A stretch of DNA of 64,000 nt, from NCBI RefSeq assembly GCF_015221875.1, contig NZ_JACYGY010000001.1, positions 1,612,001-1,676,000 of the forward strand, read 5' to 3'. The translations under genes and the position numbers were made by a program. Positions 10,401 to 19,621 of this stretch are shown in pieces (within the stretch, counting starts at the first letter, position 1; every line of letters starts with the position of its first letter). The notes beneath the pieces were generated by a model. That model made no database searches. It saw only the letters and a program-made list of their open reading frames with translations, and was not told the origin of the DNA. Source of the stretch: Dyadobacter subterraneus (GTDB lineage: Bacteria; Bacteroidota; Bacteroidia; Cytophagales; Spirosomataceae).

Positions 10401-11749
10401 ACCTGGAAAAACAGGAGTTTGACCTGCGCGTGGTGATGGAAGAAATCATGGATCTTTTCGCCTTGCAGGCATCCAAAAAGAATATCGATCTGCTTTATTT
10501 TCTTGAAGATGATCTGCCGGATTATATCATTGGGGACAGTTCAAGACTGAAACAAATACTTACCAACCTGATTAATAATGCTATAAAATTCACTACCGAA
10601 GGTGAGGTTTTTGTTCATGTGAAGAAACTTGAAGAAAGTCCGGAGTCTGGTCTAAATCTCGGTTTCTCGATAAAAGATACCGGAATTGGAATCAGGCCGG
10701 ATCAACTGCCGAATCTTTTCAAAGCATTTTCTCAGGTCGATTCTTCCATAAACAGAAAATATGGCGGTACAGGGCTTGGCCTTGTTATTTGTGAACGTCT
10801 GGTTAAAATAATGGGTGGGGAGATTACCATAGACAGCGTATTTGGACAAGGCTCTGTTTTTTCTTTCAATATTAAAACCCCGGCCGGACAAAGGTTTGCG
10901 GAGAAAGTTAGGGATAACGCTAAAGTTTCAGAGATTTCAGGAAAAAGGATTTTGCTTGTTACCGGCAGCAAAACCAATCAGATGATCCTAAAAAACTATC
11001 TCGACGGGTTTAGATTGGTAACCATTATAGCGTTTTCGGAGTATGAGGCTATAAAAATATTGGAAGACAGTAAACATTTTGATCTTGTTATCACACAAGT
11101 AAAACTGACGGGATCTGATGGTTTAGGTCTGGCAAGGTTGCTCAAAAATAATGTGAATGCAACGCCAGTAATTCTATTGCATGCCGCAGGAGATGACACG
11201 GCCTTTAAATTCGAGGATTTATTTGTGGGAAGTTTAACAACGCCGGTTAAAAAATCTGCCTTTTTAAATATTATTCACAAGGTTTTGACACATCATAACA
11301 ATGTTAATCCAAATCTTACGGCAGAGGTCAAAATTCTGAATGATCATTTTTCACATGAATTTCCTCTTAAAATACTTGTAGCGGAAGATAACCTTGTTAA
11401 TCAGAAGTTTATACAATATGTATTGCAAAAACTTGGCTATCAAATTGTGATTGCTGAAAATGGTATCGAAGTTTTGAAAAAGCTTTCCGAAGAGAATTTT
11501 GATGTGATTTTAATGGATATTCAAATGCCGGAAATGGATGGCTTCGAAGCCACCAGAATCATCAGAAAAGATTTTGGCGCAAAACCGTATATCGTAGCTT
11601 TAACAGCCAACGCGATGCAGGAAGACAGAAATAATTGTTTGCAGGCAGGAATGGATGATTATGTTGCCAAACCTATCAAACTGGAAGCAATTAAAGAAGT
11701 TTTGCAAAAAGCTTACAAAATTGTTTTCAGTAACGGTAAATCAGACTAA
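7478..11749 (+). CDS. Giant hybrid sensor kinase: two propellers, Y_Y_Y, HisKA, HATPase, dead receiver, active receiver
   Basis: 1423 residues from the ATG at 7478, which puts a normal signal peptide first (cleavage near IALAQ); an in-frame ATG at 7343 would add 45 residues ahead of it and crowd the divergent promoter. About 14 Reg_prop repeats (pattern WxGTxxGLxxYD) form two seven-bladed periplasmic propellers, then a Y_Y_Y domain and a membrane helix (about 808-828). A coiled coil leads to HisKA ([11 protein letters not shown], His917) and HATPase (N-box [22 protein letters not shown]). The first receiver (about 1154-1275) is degenerate: its acidic pocket reads VTG and Gln1207 replaces the phospho-Asp. 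The second (about 1297-1415) is canonical with Asp1347. There is no AraC-type output domain, unlike classical HTCS proteins, so a separate partner should carry the output. It probably senses a glycan; the next gene is a fructanase. Confidence 0.9.
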   Translation: MSLCKGIKRGAFYSICFTALLQLIPFIALAQNKPIHFKKLSTDNGLSSNNVNCIFQDKKGFIWLGTRNGLNRYDGSKVITFQNDEKDPFSLSNNYVTGIVEDRTGNIWVSTVGGGLNMFDRNKGKFYAYKHAEKDDKSVNTNYISRLETDKDGKLWLATSAGLDLFDPASKSVSKHFRNDPSNPETISDNNVYSVFCDRENNIWAGTAHGLNFLDRKTNSFKRFISDKNRSSLSGNDVRCIFQDNLGRIWVGTYGEGLNLKSGENTFTHFKNDPANPASLSNNNITNIRQIGENLYIGTENGGLNILNLAKWSFTSYVHDDIDQSSVSANSVDYLFKDRQNNLWLGVYSGGANVFVNSTNFEHYQHGSSPGSLSHNFVICFFEDSDKNFWIGTDGGGLNLYDRKTEKFTAYKHTEHGQSISGNYVLAITEDSQQKLWIGTWGNGVSIYDRKTGKFAALKHDKNQDNSLRNDNIYTIAITPDKKVWFSTYGDGLDSYDPETKRFEHHFNNPVDPVSLCNNIVNSLLTDRSGKLWIGTEDGKLSFYDPKTGKFIAKNVSGKEVSENPIISITQDSHGIFWLATVKGLIRYDADNEKFKRYTTDDGLINNSTQAVVEDEQGMLWISTANGLSMFDPVRKTFQRYSAGYGLQAYEFKQKSGYRDSYGNLYFGGVNGFNKFDPRKLIPGKHSFPIVLTNLKIFNKDVNITVDDSSPLYKDISETSSITLSYDQSFISLEFAALDYTFAGENYAYILEGFDKEWNYVGSNNSAVYTNLPPGNYTFKVKAQNFSGTWTEGTNNLSITITPPFWATWWFRILFILLLAWLIYAFYRYRVNSIVTQKADLEKLVEQRTLVVKKQAEELYQQSEYLQSLNEELQAQSEELRSQTDELFIQREQEQSAREEAERANQAKSIFLATMSHEIRTPMNGVIGMTALLSETELTPEQKDYTRTIATSGEALLNVIDDILDYSKIESGNIDLEKQEFDLRVVMEEIMDLFALQASKKNIDLLYFLEDDLPDYIIGDSSRLKQILTNLINNAIKFTTEGEVFVHVKKLEESPESGLNLGFSIKDTGIGIRPDQLPNLFKAFSQVDSSINRKYGGTGLGLVICERLVKIMGGEITIDSVFGQGSVFSFNIKTPAGQRFAEKVRDNAKVSEISGKRILLVTGSKTNQMILKNYLDGFRLVTIIAFSEYEAIKILEDSKHFDLVITQVKLTGSDGLGLARLLKNNVNATPVILLHAAGDDTAFKFEDLFVGSLTTPVKKSAFLNIIHKVLTHHNNVNPNLTAEVKILNDHFSHEFPLKILVAEDNLVNQKFIQYVLQKLGYQIVIAENGIEVLKKLSEENFDVILMDIQMPEMDGFEATRIIRKDFGAKPYIVALTANAMQEDRNNCLQAGMDDYVAKPIKLEAIKEVLQKAYKIVFSNGKSD

Positions 11750-11845
11750 TAATCGGTTTTTGTCAAAACAACCAGACCTGTTTTTCAAACTCAACAGGAC
11801 ATTGGAAAATATTCTGAATTAATATGGGCAAAAATTTAATACAAC

Positions 11846-13381
11846 ATGTATAAAATAAAATTCCTTTATGCGGCTTTGCTTATAATAACTTTCAAAACTT
11901 ATACGCAGTCGCAAACTCCAACGCCGCAGTGGAGGCCTCAATATCATTTCAGTGCCCCGGCCAACTGGATCAATGATCCTAATGGTCTGCTTTATCTCCA
12001 CGGTGAATACCATCTTTACTATCAATATAATCCTTTTGAAAATCAATGGGGTCATATGAGCTGGGGCCATGCAACCAGTAAAGATCTGGTTCACTGGAAA
12101 AATCTGCCCGTTGCCATACCGGAATTAATTACAAAAGATACCACAACCATGATTTTTTCGGGTTCAGCAGTTTGGGATAAAAATAACACAAGCGGACTTG
12201 GAAAAGGGCAGGGACCTGTCGTAGCTTTTTACACCGGACATTTGCCAAAACAAAAGAAGCAGGCTCAATACATGGCTTTCAGCAATGACCAGGGAGCAAC
12301 TTATACGAATTATCACAAAAATCCGGTCGTTGATATCAACTATGAGGATTTTCGGGACCCGGGTGTTTTCTGGCATGAGAGCAGCGAACAATGGGTGATG
12401 GTTGTCTCGCTGGTAAAAGATATGGCGGTACGGTTTTACGGTTCAAAAGATCTTAAAAACTGGCAGCATCTCAGCGATTTCGGTAAGCAGGGCTGGACTA
12501 AAAATGATTGGGAATGTCCGTTCATTGTGCCGCTCGCTGTTGATGGAGATCCAAAAAATACCAAATGGGTGATGATGATTTCTTCGGGAGGGCCAAGAGG
12601 TCCTTTGATCCAGTATTTTATCGGAGATTTTGACGGCAGGACTTTCAAAAATGACAATACCGCAGATGTTGTTCTTACCAGTGATTATGGCGATTCATTT
12701 TACGCTGCTATACCCTGGAATAATGCACCCGACAATAAAAAGATACTTTTAGGCTGGTTGCAGCCGGGTAGAAAAGAAACTTTTCCATGGAAAGGACAAA
12801 TGTCGATACCCCGTGATCTGTCACTGAAAACAACCCCGGAAGGTATCAGACTTGTTCAATCCGTTTCATCGGTTATTAGCAGTAATCTGGCAACACTTTC
12901 TTCGGGAAGGCATGTGAATAAAAATCTGACTGTCGGTGCCACGGAAATCCGGCTGGATGAATCCAAACGGTTTAATACAAACAGCAACTGGATTGAGGCG
13001 GATTTTTTTGTTGGGCAAGCAGGTAAATGCGGTTTTAAAATTGCTCAGTTACGAGATGCTTCCGGTAAGGTTATCAAGGAAATTGAAATAGGATATGACG
13101 CCAAAAGCAGCGAACTGTATGTTGATTGTACCAAATCTGAAAAGGGTGTGAAGGACGACCGCAATCTCATTCAAAAAGCTTCAATCAAACCTGAAAATGG
13201 TAAAATCAAAATACGGGTTCTTTTGGATAAATCTTCGCTGGAAGTATTTGGTAATGGTGGTGAGAAAGTGATTACGACAATGATTTTTCCGGATGAAAAG
13301 GCAACCGGAATATCCATATTTTCACAAGCTAAAAATCTGTCAGTCGAAGACCTTAATATTTGGGATTTAAGCAAAAAATAA
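11846..13381 (+). CDS. Secreted GH32 beta-fructosidase (levanase/inulinase type)
   Basis: 511 residues with an N-terminal signal peptide of about 22 residues. All three GH32 catalytic motifs are present: WINDPNG with nucleophile Asp44, FRDPG with Asp171 and WECP with acid/base Glu223. A C-terminal beta-sandwich follows (KSSLEVFGNGGEKVITTMIF). GH32 enzymes cleave beta-fructosides such as levan, inulin or sucrose; the length and export suggest an exo-acting fructanase working in the periplasm or outside the cell. It follows the sensor kinase by 96 bases on the same strand. The convergent DeoR gene ends 17 bases away, and the DeoR/MFS pair could handle the released sugar. Confidence 0.92.
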   Translation: MYKIKFLYAALLIITFKTYTQSQTPTPQWRPQYHFSAPANWINDPNGLLYLHGEYHLYYQYNPFENQWGHMSWGHATSKDLVHWKNLPVAIPELITKDTTTMIFSGSAVWDKNNTSGLGKGQGPVVAFYTGHLPKQKKQAQYMAFSNDQGATYTNYHKNPVVDINYEDFRDPGVFWHESSEQWVMVVSLVKDMAVRFYGSKDLKNWQHLSDFGKQGWTKNDWECPFIVPLAVDGDPKNTKWVMMISSGGPRGPLIQYFIGDFDGRTFKNDNTADVVLTSDYGDSFYAAIPWNNAPDNKKILLGWLQPGRKETFPWKGQMSIPRDLSLKTTPEGIRLVQSVSSVISSNLATLSSGRHVNKNLTVGATEIRLDESKRFNTNSNWIEADFFVGQAGKCGFKIAQLRDASGKVIKEIEIGYDAKSSELYVDCTKSEKGVKDDRNLIQKASIKPENGKIKIRVLLDKSSLEVFGNGGEKVITTMIFPDEKATGISIFSQAKNLSVEDLNIWDLSKK

Positions 13382-13397
13382 AAGCGGAAAAGGGAAT

Positions 13398-14147
13398 TTA
13401 TAATACTTTAATCCCGGCTTTTTTATATGGTTCAAATCTTTCATTCTGAGAATCCATTTCCGTAATGACGTAATCCAGTGACTGGATAGGGCAAACGCGA
13501 TAGGGTTCAAATGTTTCAAGTTTATCAAAAGTACTGAGCGCTATGGCTGTGGAAGAATGTTCAAGCATGGTTTGTTTGAGCTCGGCTTCCTGCATATAAC
13601 TGGCCGTAACGCCTTTTTGCATATCCAGTGCACAGATGCCCATAAAGAAAAGATCTGCCTGAAAGTTCCGGACCATTTTAATGGCCTGATATCCGACAAT
13701 GGTTTCCGATTCTTTCAAATAATGTCCGCCCAAAACAATAAGTTCAATCCCGGTATAAGCGGAAAGAGCAGGTATAATGGCGGTGTTATTCGTAATGACG
13801 GTCAGTTTTATATCGGTTGAAAGCAGTGTTACAAGTGTATAAACAGAAGTACCGCCATCCATAAATATGGTTTGGCCTGATTTGATTAAGGTTTGTGCTT
13901 TCAAAGCTATAATTTCCTTGTCGTCCTGTAAATGATCCATACGATCCTTGAAAGAAAGAGGATTGTGGGAACGTGGGATAGCGCCGCCACGGATTTTTAG
14001 TAAAAGTCCGTTTTCAGCCAGCGTGTCGATATCTCTTCGGATAGTATCTTCAGATACATTTAAATCGATGCTCAATTCACCAAATCCAACTTCATTGTTG
14101 TTTTGCAGTTTTTCGAGAATGAAATTAAAACGTTTCTCCCTGATCAT
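13398..14147 (-). CDS. DeoR/GlpR-family transcriptional repressor
   Basis: 249 residues from the ATG at 14147 (MIREKRFNFILEKL). An N-terminal helix-turn-helix with the DeoR signature (VSEDTIRRDIDTLAENGLLLKIRGGA) is followed by a sugar-phosphate sensor domain (GQTIFMDGGTSVYTL, TVITNN, ELIVLGGHYL). A longer frame starting at 14207 would translate the palindrome in the intergenic region and is rejected. The gene is divergent from an MFS transporter, and a perfect 40-bp palindrome lies between them, so it most likely represses the transporter and itself and is relieved by a phosphorylated sugar. Confidence 0.88.
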   Translation of the reverse strand: MIREKRFNFILEKLQNNNEVGFGELSIDLNVSEDTIRRDIDTLAENGLLLKIRGGAIPRSHNPLSFKDRMDHLQDDKEIIALKAQTLIKSGQTIFMDGGTSVYTLVTLLSTDIKLTVITNNTAIIPALSAYTGIELIVLGGHYLKESETIVGYQAIKMVRNFQADLFFMGICALDMQKGVTASYMQEAELKQTMLEHSSTAIALSTFDKLETFEPYRVCPIQSLDYVITEMDSQNERFEPYKKAGIKVL

Positions 14148-14156
14148 ATAAAATTG

Positions 14157-14196
14157 TTTTTGCAATATTATGCAAATTTGCATAATATTGCAAAAA
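14157..14196. promoter_or_regulatory. Perfect 40-bp palindromic operator between deoR-type and MFS genes
   Basis: A perfect inverted repeat with 20-base arms meeting between 14176 and 14177. Each arm contains the 16-base element TTGCA-N6-TGCAA, so the site is two head-to-head copies of a smaller imperfect palindrome. It lies 9 bases from the DeoR start and 18 bases from the MFS start, ideally placed to control both. Confidence 0.8.
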
Positions 14197-14214
14197 ATAT
14201 CATCCAAAATTAGA

Positions 14215-15369
14215 ATGGAAAACCAGGAAATTATTCACGATAAAAGAGTCAAAGCTGCGAGAAGAGCTAGTTTATTAATTTTTCTTGTCTGCGGAATCGG
14301 GCTTTCAAGCTGGGCACCGATGGTACCTTTTGCCAAAATCAATCTCGGACTTGATGATGCCGCGTTAGGGCTCGTGTTACTTTCACTGGGAGCCGGCGCC
14401 ATATTGACGATGCCTTTCACAGGTTTTTTTATAAATAAATTCGGAAGCAGAAAAGTAATGCTGGTAGCCGCGGTTATGATTGCCATAGCGCTTCCGCTGC
14501 TGCTTTTGACAAACTCTGCCTGGGAGCTGGCAGCAGTTCTTTTCATTTTTGGAGCATCCATCGGCTCCATTGATGTGGCGATGAATTCACACGCAGTTTT
14601 GGTACAGGAAAAATACGGCCGGCATATTATGTCGTCTTTTCATGGGATGTTTAGTCTGGGCGGCCTTGCTGGTTCTATCGGGCTTGGTTTTTTAATCAAA
14701 ATGGGCCTTTCGCCTTCTGTGGCTGCTGTGAGCATATCGGTTATGCTAGTCGTTATTGCAGGTAGTCAGTATCAATATCTTTTTGCCAAGGCTGAGGAAA
14801 AAAGTGTGGATTCCTTTTCGTTTAGTTTACCCACAGGGCCTGTCGTAGCGCTTGGATTGATGTGTTTTGTTTTCTTCCTGGCCGAGGGTGCTCTATTAGA
14901 CTGGAGTGCGGTTTTTCTTCAATTCAACAGGAATTTTGAACCTTCGATGGCCGGATTGGGATATGCCGTTTTTTCTGTTTCCATGGCCGTAATGCGACTA
15001 ACAGGTGATAAAATTATTCATAAAATCGGTTCATCAAAAGTGGTTTTGTATGGTGCGCTGATCGCGGCTTCGGGTTATTTTATAGCTGTTTTCATTCCAT
15101 GGCCAGGTGCAGCGCTGATCGGTTTTGCATTGGTTGGACTCGGTGCAGCCAATGTGGTTCCCGTCTTTTTTACGGCTGCCGGAAATATTCCTGGTATCGC
15201 TCCATCCGTCTCCTTGCCTGCTGTAACAACACTGGGGTATATGGGACAACTGGCAGGGCCAGCCATGATCGGATTTATTGCCGAGGCTTTTTCTCTTCCC
15301 ATTGCGCTTGGCTTTGTCGGTGTATTGCTTTTGATTGTGGCTTTTACTTATAAAGAAAGTAAAAGTTAA
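14215..15369 (+). CDS. MFS transporter, YbjJ-like sugar/unknown-substrate group
   Basis: 385 residues from the ATG at 14215 (MENQEIIHDKRVKAARRASL), with about 12 hydrophobic segments. The loop after the second helix has the MFS-type sequence GFFINKFGSRKV. The N-terminal GIGLSSWAPMVPFAK is typical of the YbjJ/FucP-neighbouring MFS subgroup. An in-frame ATG at 14170 lies inside the operator palindrome and is rejected. The divergent DeoR regulator suggests a sugar or sugar derivative as substrate; the nearby GH32 makes fructose or a fructo-oligosaccharide a reasonable guess, but nothing in the sequence proves it. Confidence 0.85.
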   Translation: MENQEIIHDKRVKAARRASLLIFLVCGIGLSSWAPMVPFAKINLGLDDAALGLVLLSLGAGAILTMPFTGFFINKFGSRKVMLVAAVMIAIALPLLLLTNSAWELAAVLFIFGASIGSIDVAMNSHAVLVQEKYGRHIMSSFHGMFSLGGLAGSIGLGFLIKMGLSPSVAAVSISVMLVVIAGSQYQYLFAKAEEKSVDSFSFSLPTGPVVALGLMCFVFFLAEGALLDWSAVFLQFNRNFEPSMAGLGYAVFSVSMAVMRLTGDKIIHKIGSSKVVLYGALIAASGYFIAVFIPWPGAALIGFALVGLGAANVVPVFFTAAGNIPGIAPSVSLPAVTTLGYMGQLAGPAMIGFIAEAFSLPIALGFVGVLLLIVAFTYKESKS

Positions 15370-15483
15370 ATGACAGTTTTTTAATAGCCTTTTATGTAAC
15401 AAAAGAATTGGAATATTTAATTTTCGTAAAATAAATTGCGTAGACTGGCAGAAATTTTGTAAAAACTTTAACCTAATTGCAAA

Positions 15484-16254
15484 ATGATCATAGCTACCTA
15501 CAATGTAAATGGCGTGAACGGGCGATTGCCGGTACTATTGCGCTGGCTTCAGGAAAAACAACCTGATGTTGTTTGTTTGCAGGAATTGAAGGCGCCGCAG
15601 GAAAAGTTTCCGGAAAAGGAAATTAATGATGCCGGTTATCATGCAATCTGGCACGGACAAAAAAGCTGGAATGGCGTAGCGATTCTTTCACGAGGGGCTG
15701 AACCGCAAGAAGTTCGGAGAGGTTTGCCGGGCAACGACGAAGATGATCAGAGCCGATACATGGAAGCAATAGTCAACGGAATTTTGATTGGCTGTCTGTA
15801 TCTTCCCAATGGAAACCCGTCTCCCGGACCAAAGTTTGATTACAAGCTGAGATGGTTTGATCGTCTGCATGCCCATGCAGATTATCTCCTTAAAGAAAAT
15901 GTTCCGGTAGTTTTGGCAGGAGATTATAACGTAATTCCAACCGGATTAGACGCTTACAAACCTGAACGCTGGGTGGAGGATGCATTATTTCGACCGGAAA
16001 CCAGAGCAGCTTATAAGTCGCTTGTGGATCAGGGATGGATAGATGCGCTAAGGCATCTCTACCCTGATGAGGTGATTTATACTTTCTGGGATTATTTCAG
16101 AAAAGCATATGATAGAAATGCGGGACTTCGGATTGACCATTTTCTTTTAAGTCCGCAGATTTTGGATCGTTTGGTTACGGCTGGTGTAGATAAGGATGTT
16201 CGTGGTTGGGAAAAGACCAGTGACCACGCTCCGGTCTGGATTGAGTTGAGATGA
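15484..16254 (+). CDS. xth: Exodeoxyribonuclease III
   Basis: 256 residues, full length for the family. Endonuclease/exonuclease/phosphatase fold with TYNVNGVNGR, CLQELKAPQ (metal-binding Glu), GDYNVIPTGLD (catalytic Asp and Asn), LRIDHFLLS and the terminal KTSDHAPVW (catalytic His). It removes abasic sites and 3'-blocking groups in base-excision repair in the cytoplasm. Single gene; no operon link with its neighbours is apparent. Confidence 0.95.
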   Translation: MIIATYNVNGVNGRLPVLLRWLQEKQPDVVCLQELKAPQEKFPEKEINDAGYHAIWHGQKSWNGVAILSRGAEPQEVRRGLPGNDEDDQSRYMEAIVNGILIGCLYLPNGNPSPGPKFDYKLRWFDRLHAHADYLLKENVPVVLAGDYNVIPTGLDAYKPERWVEDALFRPETRAAYKSLVDQGWIDALRHLYPDEVIYTFWDYFRKAYDRNAGLRIDHFLLSPQILDRLVTAGVDKDVRGWEKTSDHAPVWIELR

Positions 16255-16411
16255 ATTTTGGATTTGGTTTTTTCTTCTATCCTTCTTACAATCCATATAA
16301 GTAGCTTTTAATAATTGTCATGCTTTATGAAAAAGCATTGCTGCTGCCTATTTAAGTATTACAGTATTTGCCTTTAACTAAATCAATAAATCTCCCCCCT
16401 TAACATAACAA

Positions 16412-18892
16412 ATGCCTAAAATTACTGCGCCTTTAAAAGAGCAATCCTGGTTTATAAAAAAAACGGGAGTGCTGCTTTTGATATGTTTTATTTCTGTAAA
16501 AGTATTTTCCCAAACGACACAAAATAGAACCCGTTCTTTTGATTCGGATTGGTATTTTTTGAAAGACAGTACTATTGAGGCGCAAAAGTCTGAATTGGAT
16601 CATAAATCGTGGCGGAAACTGGATCTTCCACATGACTGGAGTATTGAAGATTTGCCAAATCAAAACCAGGAAAATGTAAAAGGGCCCTTTTCAAAAACCA
16701 GTGTTGGAGCAACGGCTACGGGTTACACGGTCGGTGGAACGGGATGGTATAGAAAGACTTTCAGGATCAGTTCTTCTGAAAAAGACAAAAATGTTTCCGT
16801 CCATTTTGACGGCGTTTATATGGAATCAGATGTTTGGCTCAACGGTCATCATTTAGGATATCATCCCAATGGTTATACACCTTTTGATTACGATCTGACC
16901 AGATATCTTTCTCCGGCCGGGCAAGATAATATCATGGCCGTTCGTGTTAAAAATATTGGAAGAAATAGCCGCTGGTACACCGGTTCAGGAATTTACCGGC
17001 ATGCTTGGCTGAATGTTACCGATGCTGTGCATATTGCTCCGATGGGCATATCAATAACAACACCAGAGGTTTCATCAGCACAGGCAAAAACACAAATAGT
17101 CACCAAAATTAACGGTTTAAAGGGAAAGAATTTACCAATTTTGTTGGAAACCATACTTACAGGAGCAAATGGGAAGATCATTGCTCGAAGTCAAAAAAAG
17201 ATTGACCTTTCACCGTCAGGCCAAACGGAGAACTCACAGTTTATAACCGTAGTAAATCCAAAAAAATGGTCGCCGGAAACTCCGTTTTTGTATAAAGCAA
17301 AAATTGTTCTGATTTCGGGTAAAAACCGGATTGACAGCCTGACGACACAATTTGGAATTCGTTCGATCAGTTTTGATGCAAAACAGGGTTTCGTACTTAA
17401 CGGCAAAAGAGTTATGCTGAAAGGCGGTTGCGTGCATCACGATAACGGACCGTTGGGAGCAGTCGCAATTGACCGGGCAGAGGAACGAAAAGTGGAATTG
17501 TTGAAGGCAAACGGATTCAACGCGGTTCGAACAAGCCACAACCCACCTTCGACTGCATTTCTGGATGCCTGCGACAGACTGGGATTATTGGTGATCGACG
17601 AGGCGTTTGACATGTGGCAAAGACCAAAAAATCCCCAGGATTATCATCGCTTTTTTGATGAATACTGGCAAAAAGATTTAGAAGCGATGATCGTTCGGGA
17701 TCGCAATCATCCCTCTGTTATTCTTTGGAGTATTGGAAATGAAATCAATGAACGTGCCGATTCTTCCGGGTTGGTTATTACCAAAAAACTTGCAGATTTC
17801 GCACATCAACTGGATGCAACGAGACCTGTAACCGAGGCGTTATGTGTTTTTTGGGAGCATCCCGGCAAAACCTGGAAAGATTCTGATCGGGCTTTTGCCC
17901 TGCTGGATGTTGGCGGTTACAACTATGAATGGAAAAACTACGAATCAGATCATCTCCGTAATCCTGAGCGTATAATTCTGGGTACGGAAACTTTTGCAAA
18001 AGAAGCATTTGAAAACTGGCGAATGGTTGAAAAACATCCTTATATCATTGGTGATTTTGTCTGGACGGCCATGGATTATATGGGTGAAACAGCAATTGGT
18101 CACACGCTTTATCAGCCTGAATCTGAAAAGGATAGTACAAGAGCAGTTTTGCCCTGGCCATGGTTTAATGCCTGGTGCGGAGATATGGATCTGACAGGCA
18201 TCAAAAAACCGCAGTCTTATTATCGTGATGTAGTCTGGCGCAATCAGGCTTGTACTATGGCTGTTCATGCACCGATTGCCAAAGGAATGAAGGAAACAGT
18301 CACGAATTGGGGTTGGCCTGACGAACACCAAAGCTGGTCCTGGGCGGGGCAGGAGGGGCAGCTTTTTCAGGTTCGTGTTTTTAGCCGAAGTCCGTTAGTC
18401 AGACTGGAATTAAACGGAAAGTTAGTTGGTGAAAAAAATATGACGGATACTTCGATAGTTGCTGTTTTTACGATCCCTTATCAACCTGGAACACTTAAAG
18501 CAACCAGCTATGAAAATGGCAAAGTAACAGGATTTTTTGAGCTGGTAACCGCCGGTAAACCAACTCATTTGAGACTGGTGGCAGACCGGTCGGTGCTAAA
18601 TGCAGATCGTAATGACTTATCCTATGTCACCGTTGAAGTGGTTGATGATAATGGCCGGGTTGTTCCTTCGGCGACTGTGCCAGTTTCATTTGAAATGAGC
18701 GGTGCAGGTACACTGGCTGGAATTGGCAGCGGTAATCCAACCGATTTGAGCAGCTTTCAAGGGACCGAAAAGTCAACTTTTAATGGAAGATGTATGGCCA
18801 TCGCCCGCCCAAACGGAGTATCCGGTTCCATTACCTTAAAAGCCAAAACGCCGGGTCTAAAATCCGCTGAGGTAATTTTAACGGTTAAATAA
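16412..18892 (+). CDS. Secreted GH2 beta-galactosidase
   Basis: 826 residues. A signal-peptide-like segment lies at about residues 17-35 (hydrophobic core, VFSQ). Jelly-roll sugar-binding domain, Ig-like domain and TIM barrel follow in the order expected for GH2. The acid/base is Glu444 in WSIGNEIN and the nucleophile Glu526 in LGTETFAKE. The C-terminus has a DUF4982-like region and an Ig-like/invasin-type domain (VVDDNGRVVPSATVPVSFEM). Such enzymes release terminal beta-galactose from glycans in the periplasm. No SusC/SusD is adjacent. The 147-base gap upstream probably holds its own promoter. Confidence 0.92.
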   Translation: MPKITAPLKEQSWFIKKTGVLLLICFISVKVFSQTTQNRTRSFDSDWYFLKDSTIEAQKSELDHKSWRKLDLPHDWSIEDLPNQNQENVKGPFSKTSVGATATGYTVGGTGWYRKTFRISSSEKDKNVSVHFDGVYMESDVWLNGHHLGYHPNGYTPFDYDLTRYLSPAGQDNIMAVRVKNIGRNSRWYTGSGIYRHAWLNVTDAVHIAPMGISITTPEVSSAQAKTQIVTKINGLKGKNLPILLETILTGANGKIIARSQKKIDLSPSGQTENSQFITVVNPKKWSPETPFLYKAKIVLISGKNRIDSLTTQFGIRSISFDAKQGFVLNGKRVMLKGGCVHHDNGPLGAVAIDRAEERKVELLKANGFNAVRTSHNPPSTAFLDACDRLGLLVIDEAFDMWQRPKNPQDYHRFFDEYWQKDLEAMIVRDRNHPSVILWSIGNEINERADSSGLVITKKLADFAHQLDATRPVTEALCVFWEHPGKTWKDSDRAFALLDVGGYNYEWKNYESDHLRNPERIILGTETFAKEAFENWRMVEKHPYIIGDFVWTAMDYMGETAIGHTLYQPESEKDSTRAVLPWPWFNAWCGDMDLTGIKKPQSYYRDVVWRNQACTMAVHAPIAKGMKETVTNWGWPDEHQSWSWAGQEGQLFQVRVFSRSPLVRLELNGKLVGEKNMTDTSIVAVFTIPYQPGTLKATSYENGKVTGFFELVTAGKPTHLRLVADRSVLNADRNDLSYVTVEVVDDNGRVVPSATVPVSFEMSGAGTLAGIGSGNPTDLSSFQGTEKSTFNGRCMAIARPNGVSGSITLKAKTPGLKSAEVILTVK

Positions 18893-19208
18893 TTCTTAAT
18901 TGAATGTTAGCCCTTATATGATTCCAGATGATTCCAGATTAATATCAGCATTGTATTTTGATATAATAATTTGATTAATAATTTGTTAACGATATCCTGT
19001 AAATCCACCTCAATCCAGTAAATCAAGATCCGGGAGAAGAATTGAAAAAATATTTTCAAAACTTTAAAGTAAAAGGAAATCCATGTTCGTCTACCATTTT
19101 AGAAAGGCAGAAACGATAAAAAGTCAAATAAAAACTGCTGACTGCCTTTCGCTATTAATAAATGGAAAAACATATTTTAAATCAATCACCAATTTTAAAA
19201 TCAAGAAC
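18893..19208. other. Intergenic gap, nothing recognised
   Basis: A+T-rich stretch with a short direct duplication of GATTCCAGAT near 18920-18940. An open frame starting at 19083 runs in frame into the next gene but has no coding character before 19209. Presumed promoter region for the small membrane protein / Hsp20 pair. Confidence 0.4.
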
Positions 19209-19499
19209 ATGAAAAATAACTTTCGTTTCATATTCCCGCGTCTGGTGGGCGCCACGTTAGTCGTTGGTTTGGCCGCTTTTGTCATCACAACACTTTTCAA
19301 ATTAATGTTAGGCCTTGTGCTTATCGGAGGAATTGTAACTTTGATAAGACGTGCCGCAGGGAGAAATCAAATGATGGCCGCACACATTCGTAATGGTCAG
19401 TTTGGAAATAATGAAGTGATCAATATTGACGGCGGAAATCCTTGGGCCGCAAGCACAAATCCAGTGCACGCAACTTCAACAATCGTACCAATTAACTAA
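19209..19499 (+). CDS. Small membrane protein upstream of Hsp20
   Basis: 96 residues from the ATG at 19209 (MKNNFRFIFPRLVGATL). A long hydrophobic stretch at about 10-47 can form one or two membrane helices, followed by a basic patch (TLIRRAAGRNQ) and a soluble, Asn-rich tail. No family recognised. It stands 122 bases before the Hsp20 gene on the same strand, so they may be co-expressed in a stress response; this is inferred only from position. Confidence 0.65.
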   Translation: MKNNFRFIFPRLVGATLVVGLAAFVITTLFKLMLGLVLIGGIVTLIRRAAGRNQMMAAHIRNGQFGNNEVINIDGGNPWAASTNPVHATSTIVPIN

Positions 19500-19621
19500 A
19501 CAAAAAACCAAAGCTTATTGTCTTTTTGCCAGATTCCTTTGAGGAATTGAAGGGGAAAATATTGCCTTTGGAAGAAAAACAAGACAATTTAATCAGATCA
19601 AAAAACTTAAAAATAAAAGCC

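Noticed and set aside
14148..14214. Longer N-termini for the DeoR and MFS genes (starts at 14207 and 14170)
   Set aside because: Both extra segments are translations of the same palindrome read from opposite strands, not conserved protein sequence.
18900..18950. Short direct duplication GATTCCAGAT downstream of the GH2 gene
   Set aside because: Only two adjacent 10-bp copies, no flanking element; too little to call a mobile-element scar.
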